A stretch of DNA of 64,000 bases, from contig NZ_MJEH01000022.1 in NCBI RefSeq assembly GCF_001742425.1, forward strand, positions 171,195 through 235,194, in the 5' to 3' direction. How positions within the stretch are numbered: the stretch's first letter is position 1; every line of letters starts with the position of its first letter. The translations under genes and the position numbers were made by a program. Positions 17,217-26,102 of the stretch are shown piece by piece. The stretch is from Bacillus solimangrovi (GTDB lineage Bacteria > Bacillota > Bacilli > Bacillales > Bacillaceae_N). Under the pieces are notes generated by a model. It did not search any database. It saw only the letters and a program-made list of their open reading frames with translations, and had not been told where the DNA came from.

Positions 17217-17860
17217 GCCCGATATGCCTCACGAATCCAAGTTAACCATTGTTCAATTCCTTCATCTGTTTTTGCAGAAAGTGTCATTAAATAGGAATCT
17301 GGATTTATTGCATTCAAATCTAGCTTCGCTTGCTCTACACTGAAATCAATGTATGGGAGTAGATCAATTTTATTTAGCAACACCATTTCTGTCCTGCGAA
17401 ACATAACAGGATATTTAGGAATTTTATCGTTTCCTTCTGGGATACTTAATACTGCAACTTTATGATCCTGTCCTAAGTCATAACCAGATGGACAAACAAG
17501 GTTCCCAACGTTCTCAATAAATAAAATTTCGATATCTTCTAAATTGAATTCAGGAAGTACTTTCGTTACCATTCTTGCATCCAAATGACAGCCACCATTT
17601 GTATTAATTTGAATGGCTTGTGCTCCTGCTCGTCTAATCCGTTCTGCATCCTGCTCAGTAGCTAAATCACCTTCAATTACTCCAATTTTAAATTCATTTG
17701 CTAAAGCCGCAATTGTACGTTCTAATAGTGTCGTCTTACCTGCACCCGGAGAACTCATTAAATTAATGACGAGTGTATGATTGGATTGGAATAAATTACG
17801 GTTATAATTTGCTACTTCATTATTATTAGACAATACATCTTGATCTAATGTAACCTTCAT
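17189..17860 (-). CDS. hypB: Nickel-insertion GTPase HypB
   Basis: A 223-residue SIMIBI GTPase that helps deliver nickel to the hydrogenase large subunit. The P-loop is SSPGAGKTTLLER, the conserved metal-site Cys-His is in NGGCHLDARMV, and IENVGNLVCPSGYDLG and LLNKIDLLPY follow the family. There is no N-terminal His-rich nickel-storage stretch. Translation starts behind GAGGAGGA, 18 bases after hypA. Confidence 0.97.
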   Translation of the reverse strand: MKVTLDQDVLSNNNEVANYNRNLFQSNHTLVINLMSSPGAGKTTLLERTIAALANEFKIGVIEGDLATEQDAERIRRAGAQAIQINTNGGCHLDARMVTKVLPEFNLEDIEILFIENVGNLVCPSGYDLGQDHKVAVLSIPEGNDKIPKYPVMFRRTEMVLLNKIDLLPYIDFSVEQAKLDLNAINPDSYLMTLSAKTDEGIEQWLTWIREAYRACQQQNVSQ

Positions 17861-17878
17861 TCTTGCTGTCCTCCTCTA

Positions 17879-18229
17879 CTATTCACCTTCGTATGAACGT
17901 ATTTTAAAAGTGTCTCCACTCATAATCTTCCCACCTGGTAGCCCACAAGATGGGCATAATGCAAGTCTTTGGTCTGGTTCGTATTCAAGATTACAAAAAA
18001 TACACTCCGCTAATGACCGTTCTCTTATGATTGTTAATTGAGAATCAGCTTGCAACCCAGATACACCCTGTTTTTTATAAACTAAGAACGCCATCTCTAA
18101 TGCATCTGGTAACGCGTTACTTAAGTCACCAACGATTAGTTCTACTTCTTTCACTATTGTAAAATTGTGCTTTTCCATGTCGATTGAAATAAGGTTTAAG
18201 ATATCTCCCATTAGCGCCATTTCATGCAT
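17879..18229 (-). CDS. hypA: Nickel chaperone HypA
   Basis: A 116-residue nickel metallochaperone. Starting at the ATG at 18229 gives MHEMALMGDIL, with the conserved second-position His that binds nickel; a GTG nine bases upstream would bury it. The zinc site is CIFCNLEY and CPSCGLPGG. It begins one base before the preceding stop codon ends, so translation is coupled to the Cys4 Rieske-like gene. Confidence 0.96.
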   Translation of the reverse strand: MHEMALMGDILNLISIDMEKHNFTIVKEVELIVGDLSNALPDALEMAFLVYKKQGVSGLQADSQLTIIRERSLAECIFCNLEYEPDQRLALCPSCGLPGGKIMSGDTFKIRSYEGE

Positions 18230-18230
18230 G

Positions 18231-18650
18231 TTACTCACCTTCTACAAGTCCAATATATAACTGTCCATCTTCATACTGATTAGGTAACTCTTGTAGAGTT
18301 AACTCACCACAACCCTCATTAATATTGTAAGAAGTATCACAGTGAAAACACTTCAGTTCTTCCACATGTTCAAGCCAATGTATAAGTGACGAACATGATT
18401 GACAACGTAAATCGATGCTTACATTTCTCCCATTCTTCTTAAAAAGTGCTACTGAACGCCCTTGAATATATATCGTTCTACAGCCAACTATCGGGACTTC
18501 CACCGGACTTCTCACCCATTTAACTCCAGTTAGTTTATCTACTAAGCAGTCCAGTTTTTTTATATCATTTTCTATCATTGGAGTTGCTGCATATTTCACA
18601 GTGTCTACTAAACTATTTCGAACGTAATGGAAAAACTCCAGCCGATTCAT
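18231..18650 (-). CDS. Rieske-like protein with a Cys4 metal site, hydrogenase-operon protein
   Basis: A 139-residue cytosolic protein. The C-terminal half has the layout of a Rieske ferredoxin domain (a strand ending in GRSVALFKKNGR, two metal-binding loops, then YNINEG and a strand TLQELP). However, the usual Cys-x-His and Cys-x-x-His pairs are replaced by CQSC and CFHC, 14 residues apart. It should therefore bind a rubredoxin-type iron or zinc rather than a Rieske [2Fe-2S]. The ATG at 18650 (MNRLEFFHYV) overlaps the protease stop by ATGA and has GGAGAG upstream. The N-terminal half (residues 1-60) is unrecognised. Position between protease and hypA points to hydrogenase assembly or electron transfer; this is inference. 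Confidence 0.72.
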   Translation of the reverse strand: MNRLEFFHYVRNSLVDTVKYAATPMIENDIKKLDCLVDKLTGVKWVRSPVEVPIVGCRTIYIQGRSVALFKKNGRNVSIDLRCQSCSSLIHWLEHVEELKCFHCDTSYNINEGCGELTLQELPNQYEDGQLYIGLVEGE

Positions 18651-19150
18651 GTCAGTTCTCTCCATATATGAATTTGTTGTTTTATTTCTTTAATAAGGGT
18701 AGGGATACAATCTTGAATTTTCTCAGTCAGTCCAATCCCAAATTGTAATGAATGTGGTTGAAGCCCAAACATGACCATTTCTTCAGGCATTCGTTCAAGT
18801 AGTTTGGCAGCTTGTAATACTTCTTGAAATCCAAGTTGATGGATCGACATTTTTATACCAAAATAACTAGGAATCTCATCATCTCGTAACACAATTAATG
18901 TTCCAGGTTCTTTACCGGCATTAATCGCATCAATGATGATCAACAAATCACATTGTTCGATCGGTTCAAGTAGACGAATTCCCTCTGTTGCACCTTCTAA
19001 AATTTCTACATTATCAAACTCGCATAAAGCACGTTCAAGTTCAGGAATGATATGCACACCAAGACCTTCGTCACTATATAACGTATTTCCAATTCCTAAT
19101 ACTGTAATCTTTTTAACTAGTTTTTTATTTGGGATGATTTCAGTTGTCAT
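18647..19150 (-). CDS. hyaD: Hydrogenase maturation protease (HyaD/HupD family)
   Basis: A 167-residue endopeptidase that removes the C-terminal extension of the large subunit after nickel insertion. The nickel-sensing residues are all visible: Glu in GIGNTLYSDEGLGV, Asp in IIIDAINAG and His in SIHQLGFQEVL. I chose the ATG at 19150 (MTTEIIPNKK) because AGAAGGG lies eight bases upstream; longer frames run through the cytochrome gene. It overlaps hyaC by 11 bases and the next gene by four. Confidence 0.94.
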   Translation of the reverse strand: MTTEIIPNKKLVKKITVLGIGNTLYSDEGLGVHIIPELERALCEFDNVEILEGATEGIRLLEPIEQCDLLIIIDAINAGKEPGTLIVLRDDEIPSYFGIKMSIHQLGFQEVLQAAKLLERMPEEMVMFGLQPHSLQFGIGLTEKIQDCIPTLIKEIKQQIHIWRELT

Positions 19151-19880
19151 CTTTATTACCCTTCTTTTCAGCATCATTTTTATACCCTGTAAATATAGAT
19201 GATAATGTCCCATTTTTCTCAGACCAATCTTCACGAATTGCCATATAAAGATGAACAACGGTGAAAATGATAAACCCCCATGCAACTATATGATGCCAAG
19301 AACGTACTGAAAAGCTCTCTCCTCCAAATAACATTGGAACCCACGCAAACAACTTCCCATAAAAAGATTCTGGTTGAGGTTCAAACAGTAAATAAAAACC
19401 TGTAGATATACTGATAATTGAACCCAGACCAATAAATATCCAATAACTAAGCTCTGCCATTGGATTATGACCAATATAATGCCTTTTTTTATTGTTCATA
19501 AATAAATAGTATTTCAACGTTTCAAAGATACCTCGCCACCATGATAGCTTTAAAGGATTAGACTTTGCATGTTTGTTTCCGTGAAATACCCAATACAATC
19601 GAACGATTAAATTCAACGTAAAAATATATCCAAATAAAAAATGAATGTTTCGTACCCAACCCATCAAGTAATTCTCAGAAGCATGTTCTGGTACTGTTGC
19701 ACTGAAAAAAGGGTTTCCTATATAAAAACCTGTAGCAATCAAAACTAGAATTGAGAAAGCATTGATCCAATGAAAAATTCGTACAGGCAATTCCCACACA
19801 TAAGTACGGTTATCTTCGTTATGAGAATCTATACGACTCTTTATTGGGTCAAACTTGTTTGAGTGTTTGGGTGCTCCCAT
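19140..19880 (-). CDS. hyaC: Hydrogenase cytochrome b subunit (HyaC/HupC)
   Basis: A 246-residue membrane protein of the Ni/Fe-hydrogenase b-type cytochrome family. About four membrane helices are visible, with haem-ligand histidines in RIFHWINAFS, RNIHFLFGY and SWHHIVAWGF. It anchors the periplasm-facing dimer and passes electrons from the small subunit to the quinone pool. The ATG follows a GAGGGGG ribosome site and sits 13 bases after hyaB. Confidence 0.95.
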   Translation of the reverse strand: MGAPKHSNKFDPIKSRIDSHNEDNRTYVWELPVRIFHWINAFSILVLIATGFYIGNPFFSATVPEHASENYLMGWVRNIHFLFGYIFTLNLIVRLYWVFHGNKHAKSNPLKLSWWRGIFETLKYYLFMNNKKRHYIGHNPMAELSYWIFIGLGSIISISTGFYLLFEPQPESFYGKLFAWVPMLFGGESFSVRSWHHIVAWGFIIFTVVHLYMAIREDWSEKNGTLSSIFTGYKNDAEKKGNKDDN

Positions 19881-19893
19881 CGAACATTCCCCC

Positions 19894-21606
19894 TCACGTA
19901 ATTTTGATTTGAACAGAATCCTTAGATTCTAAATCTGTCAAGTGTACAGCACAAGCTAAGCAAGGGTCGAAAGAATGAATAATTCTCAAAATTTCTAAAG
20001 GCTGCTCTGGATCTATGATTGGTGTACCTTTTAAAGATGCTTCATACGCACCTATTTTTCCTTTACTATCTTTTGGAGAAGCATTCCAAGTTGACGGAAC
20101 GACTGCTTGATAATTTTTTGTTTTACCATCTTCAACGACAATCCAATGCCCTAGTGCTCCACGAGGTGCCTCGATCCAACCAACACCTTTTGTCTGCTTC
20201 GGCCAACTTTCGGGTTCCCATTTTGTTTTATCAAAAGTCACTTGATCTCCATTTTTTATATTCGTTAATAGTGACGCCATGTCATCACGCATCCAATCAA
20301 CGATTAATAACGATTCTAAACCTCGAGCGATCGTTCGTCCTAGTGCTGATTTTAATGCCGAGATTGGTACATCTAACTTTTTCAACGTATCGTCTATTAC
20401 CTTTACATATTCCTCACGTCCTAAGGCATATCCGATCATCATTCGCGCTAGTGGACCTGTTTCCATCGGTTCACCTTTCCAACGAGGTGACTTTAACCAA
20501 CTATATTCCTTATCTGTATCTAACTGCTTATATGGTGTTTGTGGTCCCGTATAATTAAAGTTTGTTTCTCCTTCCCATGGATGAAGACCACCTTCTCCAG
20601 TCTCATAGGAGTACCATGAATGATCGATAAATTCCTTTACTTGTTCAGGATCTTTAAGATTGACATCATGTACTTTACTTAAATCTCCATTTAAAATGAC
20701 TCCTCTTGGAAAACGATAATTATTCGTGTCATAAATATCTGTCGTTGAAAAATCTCCATACGCCAAATAGTTATCTAATCCACCGCCATGTAACCAATCT
20801 TTATAATAGGAACCGATCGCAAGTAAATCAGGGATATATACTTTATGTACAAAGTCATATGCTTGATCAATAAGTTGCTTGACATGCATTAAACGTTCAG
20901 CATGAATTGCATTATCACTATTAATATCAATTGGTGTAGCCATGCCACCAACGACATAGTGTGGATGTGGATTTTTACCACCAAATATTGTTTGAATTTT
21001 AACAATTTCCTTCTGCCAATCGAGTGCCTCTAAGTAGTGAGCAACTGCTAGTAAATTGACCTCAGGTGGTAGCTTATATCCTTCATGCCCCCAATATCCG
21101 TTTGCAAAAATACCAAGCTGTCCACTATCTACAAGCTTTTTAACCTTATCTTGTATTCCTTTGAAATAACCAGGTGATGACTTTGCCCAATCTGAAATCG
21201 ATTGTGCAATTCTACTCGTTTCATTGACATTAGCATCTAACGCACTAATAACATCAACCCAATCTAATGCATGTAAATGATAGAAATGAACGACATGATC
21301 ATGTATAAAGATCGCTGCATTCATTATGTCTCGGATTAAATGTGCATTTTTCGGAATCTTTATCCCTAATGCATCTTCAGAGGCTCGAATTGAAGCTAAT
21401 GCATGAGTGGAAGTACACACCCCGCAAATTCGCTGAACATACGCCCATACATCCCTTGGATCACGTTCTTTAACAATAAGCTCGATCCCTCGCACCGCTG
21501 TACCAGAGCTAAAAGCATCTTCAATTTTCCCATCTTTAACATCAGCTTCTATACGTAGATGCCCCTCAATTCGGGTTACAGGGTCAACTACAATACGTTC
21601 ACTCAT
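19894..21606 (-). CDS. hyaB: Uptake [NiFe]-hydrogenase large subunit
   Basis: A 570-residue catalytic subunit. The four Cys ligands of the [NiFe] centre are in RICGVCTSTHAL and DPCLACAVH. After that His a 15-residue tail (LTDLESKDSVQIKIT) is the peptide removed by the adjacent protease. ATG at 21606 (MSERIVVDPVTRIEGH) has GAGGTGA six bases upstream; a TTG two codons earlier is less likely. It lies 11 bases after the small-subunit gene. Confidence 0.97.
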   Translation of the reverse strand: MSERIVVDPVTRIEGHLRIEADVKDGKIEDAFSSGTAVRGIELIVKERDPRDVWAYVQRICGVCTSTHALASIRASEDALGIKIPKNAHLIRDIMNAAIFIHDHVVHFYHLHALDWVDVISALDANVNETSRIAQSISDWAKSSPGYFKGIQDKVKKLVDSGQLGIFANGYWGHEGYKLPPEVNLLAVAHYLEALDWQKEIVKIQTIFGGKNPHPHYVVGGMATPIDINSDNAIHAERLMHVKQLIDQAYDFVHKVYIPDLLAIGSYYKDWLHGGGLDNYLAYGDFSTTDIYDTNNYRFPRGVILNGDLSKVHDVNLKDPEQVKEFIDHSWYSYETGEGGLHPWEGETNFNYTGPQTPYKQLDTDKEYSWLKSPRWKGEPMETGPLARMMIGYALGREEYVKVIDDTLKKLDVPISALKSALGRTIARGLESLLIVDWMRDDMASLLTNIKNGDQVTFDKTKWEPESWPKQTKGVGWIEAPRGALGHWIVVEDGKTKNYQAVVPSTWNASPKDSKGKIGAYEASLKGTPIIDPEQPLEILRIIHSFDPCLACAVHLTDLESKDSVQIKIT

Positions 21607-21617
21607 CTGCAATCACC

Positions 21618-22688
21618 TCAATCATCTTTTTCTTGGTTTTTATGTTTCTTAACAGTTGTAATGGCTGCATGGGCTGCTATACCTGCAGCTGTGACTCCCG
21701 CTGCATATGCACCAATCTTTTCAGGGTTCATCGTTGTCTGTGAACCTGGTACTTTTGTACGTCTAACGAAAAATGGACCATTATCCCAAAAATTCTCTTC
21801 AGAACAACCAATGCACGGACTACCTGATTGAATCGGATAACTTACACCACCATTCCAGCGCATCTCTGCACAGGAATTATACGTTGTAGGACCTTTACAT
21901 CCTACTTTATATAGGCAATAGCCTTGCTTTGCCCCTTCATCATCAAATGATTCTACGAATAAACCTGCATCAAAATAAGCACGTCGATTACACTTATCAT
22001 GGATGCGATGTCGATAAAATGCCTTTGGACGACCGAGATGATCAAGCTCTGGCATCATTTCAAATGTTAATATATGAGCTAAGACACCAGTCATAACTTC
22101 TGCAATCGGAGGACATCCTGGTACTTTAATTATAGGTTTGTCTTTTATAATATTTGTAACTGGCACCGCATCTGTTGGGTTCGGCGATGCAGCAGGGATC
22201 CCCCCCCAAGTTGAACAACTACCATATGTAATCACTGCTTTCGAATCCTTTGCTGTCTCAATTAATGTCTCCATCGCACCAAAACCACCAACAGTACAAT
22301 ACATACTCTCGCGAGGAATACTTCCTTCAACCGCTACAATGTACTCTCCTTTATAACTTTCCATAACATGTTTCCGAGCTTCTTCAACTTGGTGACCACT
22401 CGCAGCTGATAATACTTCGCTATATTCTAGTGATATCATCTCGAGAAGTACACTTTCTGGTTTCGGATGTGTCGAACGAATGAATGACTCAGAACATCCC
22501 GTACAGTCTTGAAATTGCAACCAAATAACTGGTACACGTGGCTTATTTTCCATTGCCTTCACAACATCATTTGTTTGAGAAAAATCAAGACCCATTGTTG
22601 CTGCTAATGCGGTGCACATTTTAAGAAATGAGCGACGAGAAACGCCACGCTCTAATGCTGTTTCATAAACTGTTTGTCTCTTTACCAT
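21618..22688 (-). CDS. hyaA: Uptake [NiFe]-hydrogenase small subunit, Tat-exported
   Basis: A 356-residue Fe-S subunit. The N-terminus carries a twin-arginine signal (SRRSFLKMCTALAATMG), so the folded dimer should be exported by Tat. Proximal-cluster ligands are in CTGCSESFIR, GSCSTWGG and PGCPPIAEVM; medial and distal ligands in HDKCNRRAYF, YCLYKVGC and SPCIGCSEENF. A C-terminal hydrophobic helix (GAYAAGVTAAGIAAHAAI) anchors it to the membrane. The two extra cysteines found in oxygen-tolerant group 1d enzymes are Gly here (CTGC, STWGG), pointing to a standard proximal cluster. First gene of the operon; a strong GGAGGGG site precedes the ATG. Confidence 0.97.
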   Translation of the reverse strand: MVKRQTVYETALERGVSRRSFLKMCTALAATMGLDFSQTNDVVKAMENKPRVPVIWLQFQDCTGCSESFIRSTHPKPESVLLEMISLEYSEVLSAASGHQVEEARKHVMESYKGEYIVAVEGSIPRESMYCTVGGFGAMETLIETAKDSKAVITYGSCSTWGGIPAASPNPTDAVPVTNIIKDKPIIKVPGCPPIAEVMTGVLAHILTFEMMPELDHLGRPKAFYRHRIHDKCNRRAYFDAGLFVESFDDEGAKQGYCLYKVGCKGPTTYNSCAEMRWNGGVSYPIQSGSPCIGCSEENFWDNGPFFVRRTKVPGSQTTMNPEKIGAYAAGVTAAGIAAHAAITTVKKHKNQEKDD

Positions 22689-22882
22689 CTAACACCCCTC
22701 CTAAACTTTGATTCTCATCATCCTTTTCAGTCTGTAATAAAAAGGGTGAATGTATAATACACTCATATACTGTTAATCACTTACTTTATAAAGATAAAGT
22801 AGCATAAGAGCAAAATTATGTCTTAGATTTCATTTTTTTGTAACACAACGTTCTTAACTGTATTTACTTAGTGAAAATAAAA

Positions 22883-22921
22883 AAAACTCATTTATTTTCT
22901 TTAGAAAAATAAATGAGTTTT
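22883..22921 (-). terminator. Terminator separating tatC from the hydrogenase operon
   Basis: AAAACTCATTTATTTTT pairs with its complement around a short loop and is followed on the minus strand by eight Ts. It ends the tat transcript before hyaA. The 190 bases between it and hyaA must hold the hydrogenase promoter; I see an AT-rich TATTATACA element but no clear -35 and no FNR-type palindrome. Confidence 0.8.
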
Positions 22922-22928
22922 CGTTATG

Positions 22929-23690
22929 TTATTCACCTGATAAATAATCACTGTACGTTTCTTTTTTTAATTTTTTCAATCTTCGACGATAAACAAATTT
23001 CGATAAGAAAATGCTGCATTCATATAATAGTAATAACGGAATTATGATTAAAACATCTGATAAGAAATCAGGTGGAGAAATTACTACTGAGATGATCACT
23101 AACACAAAATACGCATACTTTCTAATCTTAGTTAGTTTATAAGGGTCTATGATGCCTAAACTCGTTAAAAACATAATCACAACTGGTAGTTCAAACAAAA
23201 TCCCAAATGGGAGTGTCAGTCTTAGAACAAATTGAAAATATTTTTCTGTTGTAAACATTGTTTGAAAATGGCCTTCTGATAATTCAATCAAAAAGTTCAA
23301 AACTATTGGTAAGATTACAAAATAACCGAACGATATACCACCTATAAACAAGAGAAATAACGCTGGAATATAAGAAAGCGTCACTCTTTGTTCTTTGTTA
23401 GTTAATCCAGGTTTAACGAACATCCATATTTGCCACGCTGCTACAGGTATTGTGCCAGCGATCGCAATCACACCTGCAAGCATGAAGTATACCCATAGAA
23501 TCTCAGTAGGACTCAATACTGTTAGTTCAACATTCAAATCTTTCACGAACCATTTATATATATCTCCAACATAAATAAAACTTACAATTAGTAATATGAC
23601 AAATGAGATGCCAGTGATAATTATGCGTTTACGTAGTTCACCTAAATGTTCAATGACATTCATTGATTCGTCTTTTTCTTCCACACCCAT
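22929..23690 (-). CDS. tatC: Sec-independent translocase TatC
   Basis: A 253-residue polytopic protein with six membrane helices. MNVIEHLGELRKRI near the N-terminus is the signal-peptide-binding signature, and LPFGILFELPVVIMFL is the conserved later loop and helix. TatC recognises twin-arginine signals such as that on the hydrogenase small subunit. It follows tatA by about 160 bases, with a large hairpin between, and ends at its own terminator. Confidence 0.95.
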   Translation of the reverse strand: MGVEEKDESMNVIEHLGELRKRIIITGISFVILLIVSFIYVGDIYKWFVKDLNVELTVLSPTEILWVYFMLAGVIAIAGTIPVAAWQIWMFVKPGLTNKEQRVTLSYIPALFLLFIGGISFGYFVILPIVLNFLIELSEGHFQTMFTTEKYFQFVLRLTLPFGILFELPVVIMFLTSLGIIDPYKLTKIRKYAYFVLVIISVVISPPDFLSDVLIIIPLLLLYECSIFLSKFVYRRRLKKLKKETYSDYLSGE

Positions 23691-23780
23691 ATCTGTTAAC
23701 CCCCTACCTCTTCCAGCCTATATCAAATGATGTCATATCACTGTTAACTTTCACATTCGTTATTAGAGTTACTTCTTAGC

Positions 23781-23824
23781 AGAAGAAAGAAGATGCAAGC
23801 AACTTCTTACATCTTCTTTCTTCT
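23781..23824 (-). promoter_or_regulatory. Large hairpin between tatA and tatC
   Basis: A perfect 15-base stem (AGAAGAAAGAAGATG with its complement) around a 14-base loop, without a T run on either strand. It may be a processing or stability element, or a weak terminator that lowers tatC relative to tatA. Confidence 0.5.
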
Positions 23825-23849
23825 GTCTTAAGCTATTTCTTTCGACTTG

Positions 23850-24038
23850 TTATTTGTCTTCGGTTTGTTTATTTTTATCTTTTGTGTCATCATCCATCAA
23901 TCCATTTGTTGCGTTCTTAAACTCACGTAATGAATTTCCAAATGCTTTACCGATTTCAGGTAATTTACTCGGTCCAAAAATGACAAGCGCGATCACAAGT
24001 ATAAGTATAAGTCCTGGTAATCCAATATTTGAAAGCAT
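23850..24038 (-). CDS. tatA: Tat pore subunit TatA (copy 1)
   Basis: A 62-residue protein with one N-terminal membrane helix, then the [12 protein letters not shown] hinge and amphipathic helix, and a charged tail ([13 protein letters not shown]). TatA forms the size-variable pore recruited by TatC. GAGGTGATTAC precedes the ATG. It follows a second tatA by 28 bases. Confidence 0.95.
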   Translation of the reverse strand: MLSNIGLPGLILILVIALVIFGPSKLPEIGKAFGNSLREFKNATNGLMDDDTKDKNKQTEDK

Positions 24039-24066
24039 GTAATCACCTCTTTATTATAAACATATG

Positions 24067-24261
24067 TTATTTTTTTATTGTTTCCTTAACATCATCAGTG
24101 ACTTCTTTAACTTCATCAGTTAATCCTTTTGTTGATTTCTTAAACTCAGATAATGTTTGTCCAGCAGCTTTACCTAGTTCTGGAAGTTTATTCGGTCCAA
24201 AAATAATTAAAGCTAATACTAATATTAAAATTAAGCCAGGGATACCAATATTTGATAGCAT
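24067..24261 (-). CDS. tatA: Tat pore subunit TatA (copy 2)
   Basis: A 64-residue paralogue of the neighbouring TatA: nearly identical membrane helix ([19 protein letters not shown]) and [12 protein letters not shown] hinge, but a different charged tail. I take the ATG at 24261, seven bases after AGGAGGA; an ATG six bases upstream touches the ribosome site. It is the first gene of the tat operon. Confidence 0.94.
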   Translation of the reverse strand: MLSNIGIPGLILILVLALIIFGPNKLPELGKAAGQTLSEFKKSTKGLTDEVKEVTDDVKETIKK

Positions 24262-24450
24262 CTTCATTCCTCCTGTACTTTAATAAATAAGTGCATTATA
24301 TGTATTATAACGATAAGCACTTGAAAAGTATATCATTTCTATTACTATTATACTGTGAACTCCTATCATTTTAATAAAAGAAAAACAATTGTTCATGATT
24401 CGTTCATATTTTTTAATATAAGGTTAACAGTTTCATTACTATTTTAGACA

Positions 24451-24487
24451 AAAATAAAACCGCTGACAAGACAGCGGTTTTATTTTT
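24451..24487 (-). terminator. ilvA terminator
   Basis: AAAAATAAAACCGCTG pairs with CAGCGGTTTTATTTTT; the stem reaches into the ilvA stop codon. The long A/T flanks make it work on both strands, towards tat as well. Confidence 0.8.
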
Positions 24488-25748
24488 ATATTAATAGATT
24501 AAATAATTTCTCGTCATGATTAATTGGCATATGCTCAAATCCCTTTATACCCATACGTTGAATAAGTGCGTCATAATCATCTGGATGTTTTAATTCAATG
24601 CCAACTAATGCTGGTCCATTGTCTTTATTATTTTTCTTCGTATATTCAAAACGTGTAATATCGTCATTTGGGCCTAAAACTTCATCTAGAAATTCACGTA
24701 ATGCACCAGCACGTTGTGGAAAATTCACGATAAAGTAATGCTTCAATCCCTCATGAATAAGTGACTTTTCTTTAATTTCTTGCATACGTCCGATGTCATT
24801 ATTCCCACCACTAATAATACAAACGACATTTTTTCCACGGATTTCTTCTTTGAACTGGTCTAACGCTGCAATAGAAAGCGCCCCTGCTGGTTCAGCAACA
24901 ATAGCATTTTCATTATATAGCTCTAATATCGTCGTACATACTTTTCCTTCTGGAACGAGTACAACCTTATCGACAAATGAGCGAATCATCTCAAACGACA
25001 AATTTCCAATTCGTTGAACAGCAGCACCATCAACAAATTTATTTATTTTTTCAAGCTCCACAACTTTTTCTGCTTCCAATGATACTTTTAATCCTGCTGC
25101 ACCTGTTGGTTCAACTCCGATCAGTTTCGTATCAGGACTTACACTTTTCACATAGGTACCAACTCCTGATAATAAACCTCCTCCACCTACAGCAGCAAAT
25201 AAATAGTCAATTGACTCATCCATATCGTTCATAATTTCCATACCAACCGTTCCTTGCCCTGCGATAACATGCGGATCATCAAATGGATGAATAAAAGCTC
25301 TTTCCTCCTGTTCACATGCCTCCATTGCACTTTTGAAAGAATCATCAAACGTATCGCCCGTTAGAATAACTTCTACATTTTCACCACCAAACCTTTTCAC
25401 TTGCGAAACTTTTTGGCGTGGTGTTGTAGAAGGCATAAAAATTTTCCCATGAATATTCATAATATTGCATGAATGAGCCACACCTTGTGCATGATTTCCA
25501 GCACTTGCACAAACAATTCCAGTTTCAAGCTCTTCTTCTGTAAGACTTTGAATTTTATTATATGCCCCTCGTAATTTAAACGAACGAACGAGCTGTTGAT
25601 CTTCACGTTTAAGATATACATTACAATCATAACGTTCAGATAATATCGCATTATACTGCAGTGGTGTTTGAACAATAATATCTTTCAACACTTGATTTGC
25701 GATAACAATATCTTCTAGTTGAACTAAGGTTTTCGTCTGCTTCTTCAT
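24486..25748 (-). CDS. ilvA: Threonine dehydratase
   Basis: A 420-residue PLP enzyme that deaminates threonine to 2-oxobutanoate, the first step of isoleucine synthesis. The PLP lysine is in LVRSFKLRGAYN, the glycine loop is SGGNNDIGR, and a short ACT-like regulatory domain (about residues 330-420, HYFIVNFPQRAGAL) follows. Length equals that of the B. subtilis enzyme. ATG at 25748 is preceded by AAAGGA. Monocistronic here. Confidence 0.96.
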   Translation of the reverse strand: MKKQTKTLVQLEDIVIANQVLKDIIVQTPLQYNAILSERYDCNVYLKREDQQLVRSFKLRGAYNKIQSLTEEELETGIVCASAGNHAQGVAHSCNIMNIHGKIFMPSTTPRQKVSQVKRFGGENVEVILTGDTFDDSFKSAMEACEQEERAFIHPFDDPHVIAGQGTVGMEIMNDMDESIDYLFAAVGGGGLLSGVGTYVKSVSPDTKLIGVEPTGAAGLKVSLEAEKVVELEKINKFVDGAAVQRIGNLSFEMIRSFVDKVVLVPEGKVCTTILELYNENAIVAEPAGALSIAALDQFKEEIRGKNVVCIISGGNNDIGRMQEIKEKSLIHEGLKHYFIVNFPQRAGALREFLDEVLGPNDDITRFEYTKKNNKDNGPALVGIELKHPDDYDALIQRMGIKGFEHMPINHDEKLFNLLI

Positions 25749-26102
25749 GGTCAATTATCCTTTCATTAATTCACATTTTCAATTCGTCAAAACACGTTGT
25801 GCAAATCAGTTTCTATCTATAATTATAGATAGTTCACAGTTAATTTTTTGTATCTTTTGAAAATTCGTAAACTCATTATAACATGATTTTTTCAAATGAA
25901 AACCTTGTTCGCGCAATACATTTTACTTTTAGAAAATGTACACGTTTTCATTACTTTCCGTTAAAATAAACGACGATCCGTTTGCAAATTTCACTATAAT
26001 TTATTAACTAGTTTTCTTATAAAAACAAAAAAACACCTACACTTGATAGGTGTTTTAGTACATATTATTAGTCACTATGAATCAACATATCATACTCTAT
26101 TT
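25749..26102. other. Region upstream of ilvA
   Basis: About 350 bases, AT-rich, containing the stress-protein terminator (26030-26056). No T-box leader features (specifier, TGGNACCGCG-type box) were seen, so ilvA is not obviously under isoleucyl-tRNA control. Confidence 0.4.
26030..26056 (-). terminator. Terminator of the universal stress protein gene
   Basis: AAAACACCTA pairs with TAGGTGTTTT, followed by seven Ts on the minus strand. Confidence 0.85.

Noticed and set aside
22689..22882. FNR-type palindrome controlling the hydrogenase operon
   Set aside because: No TGTGA-N6-TCACA-like site was found; only an AT-rich TATTATACA element without a clear -35.
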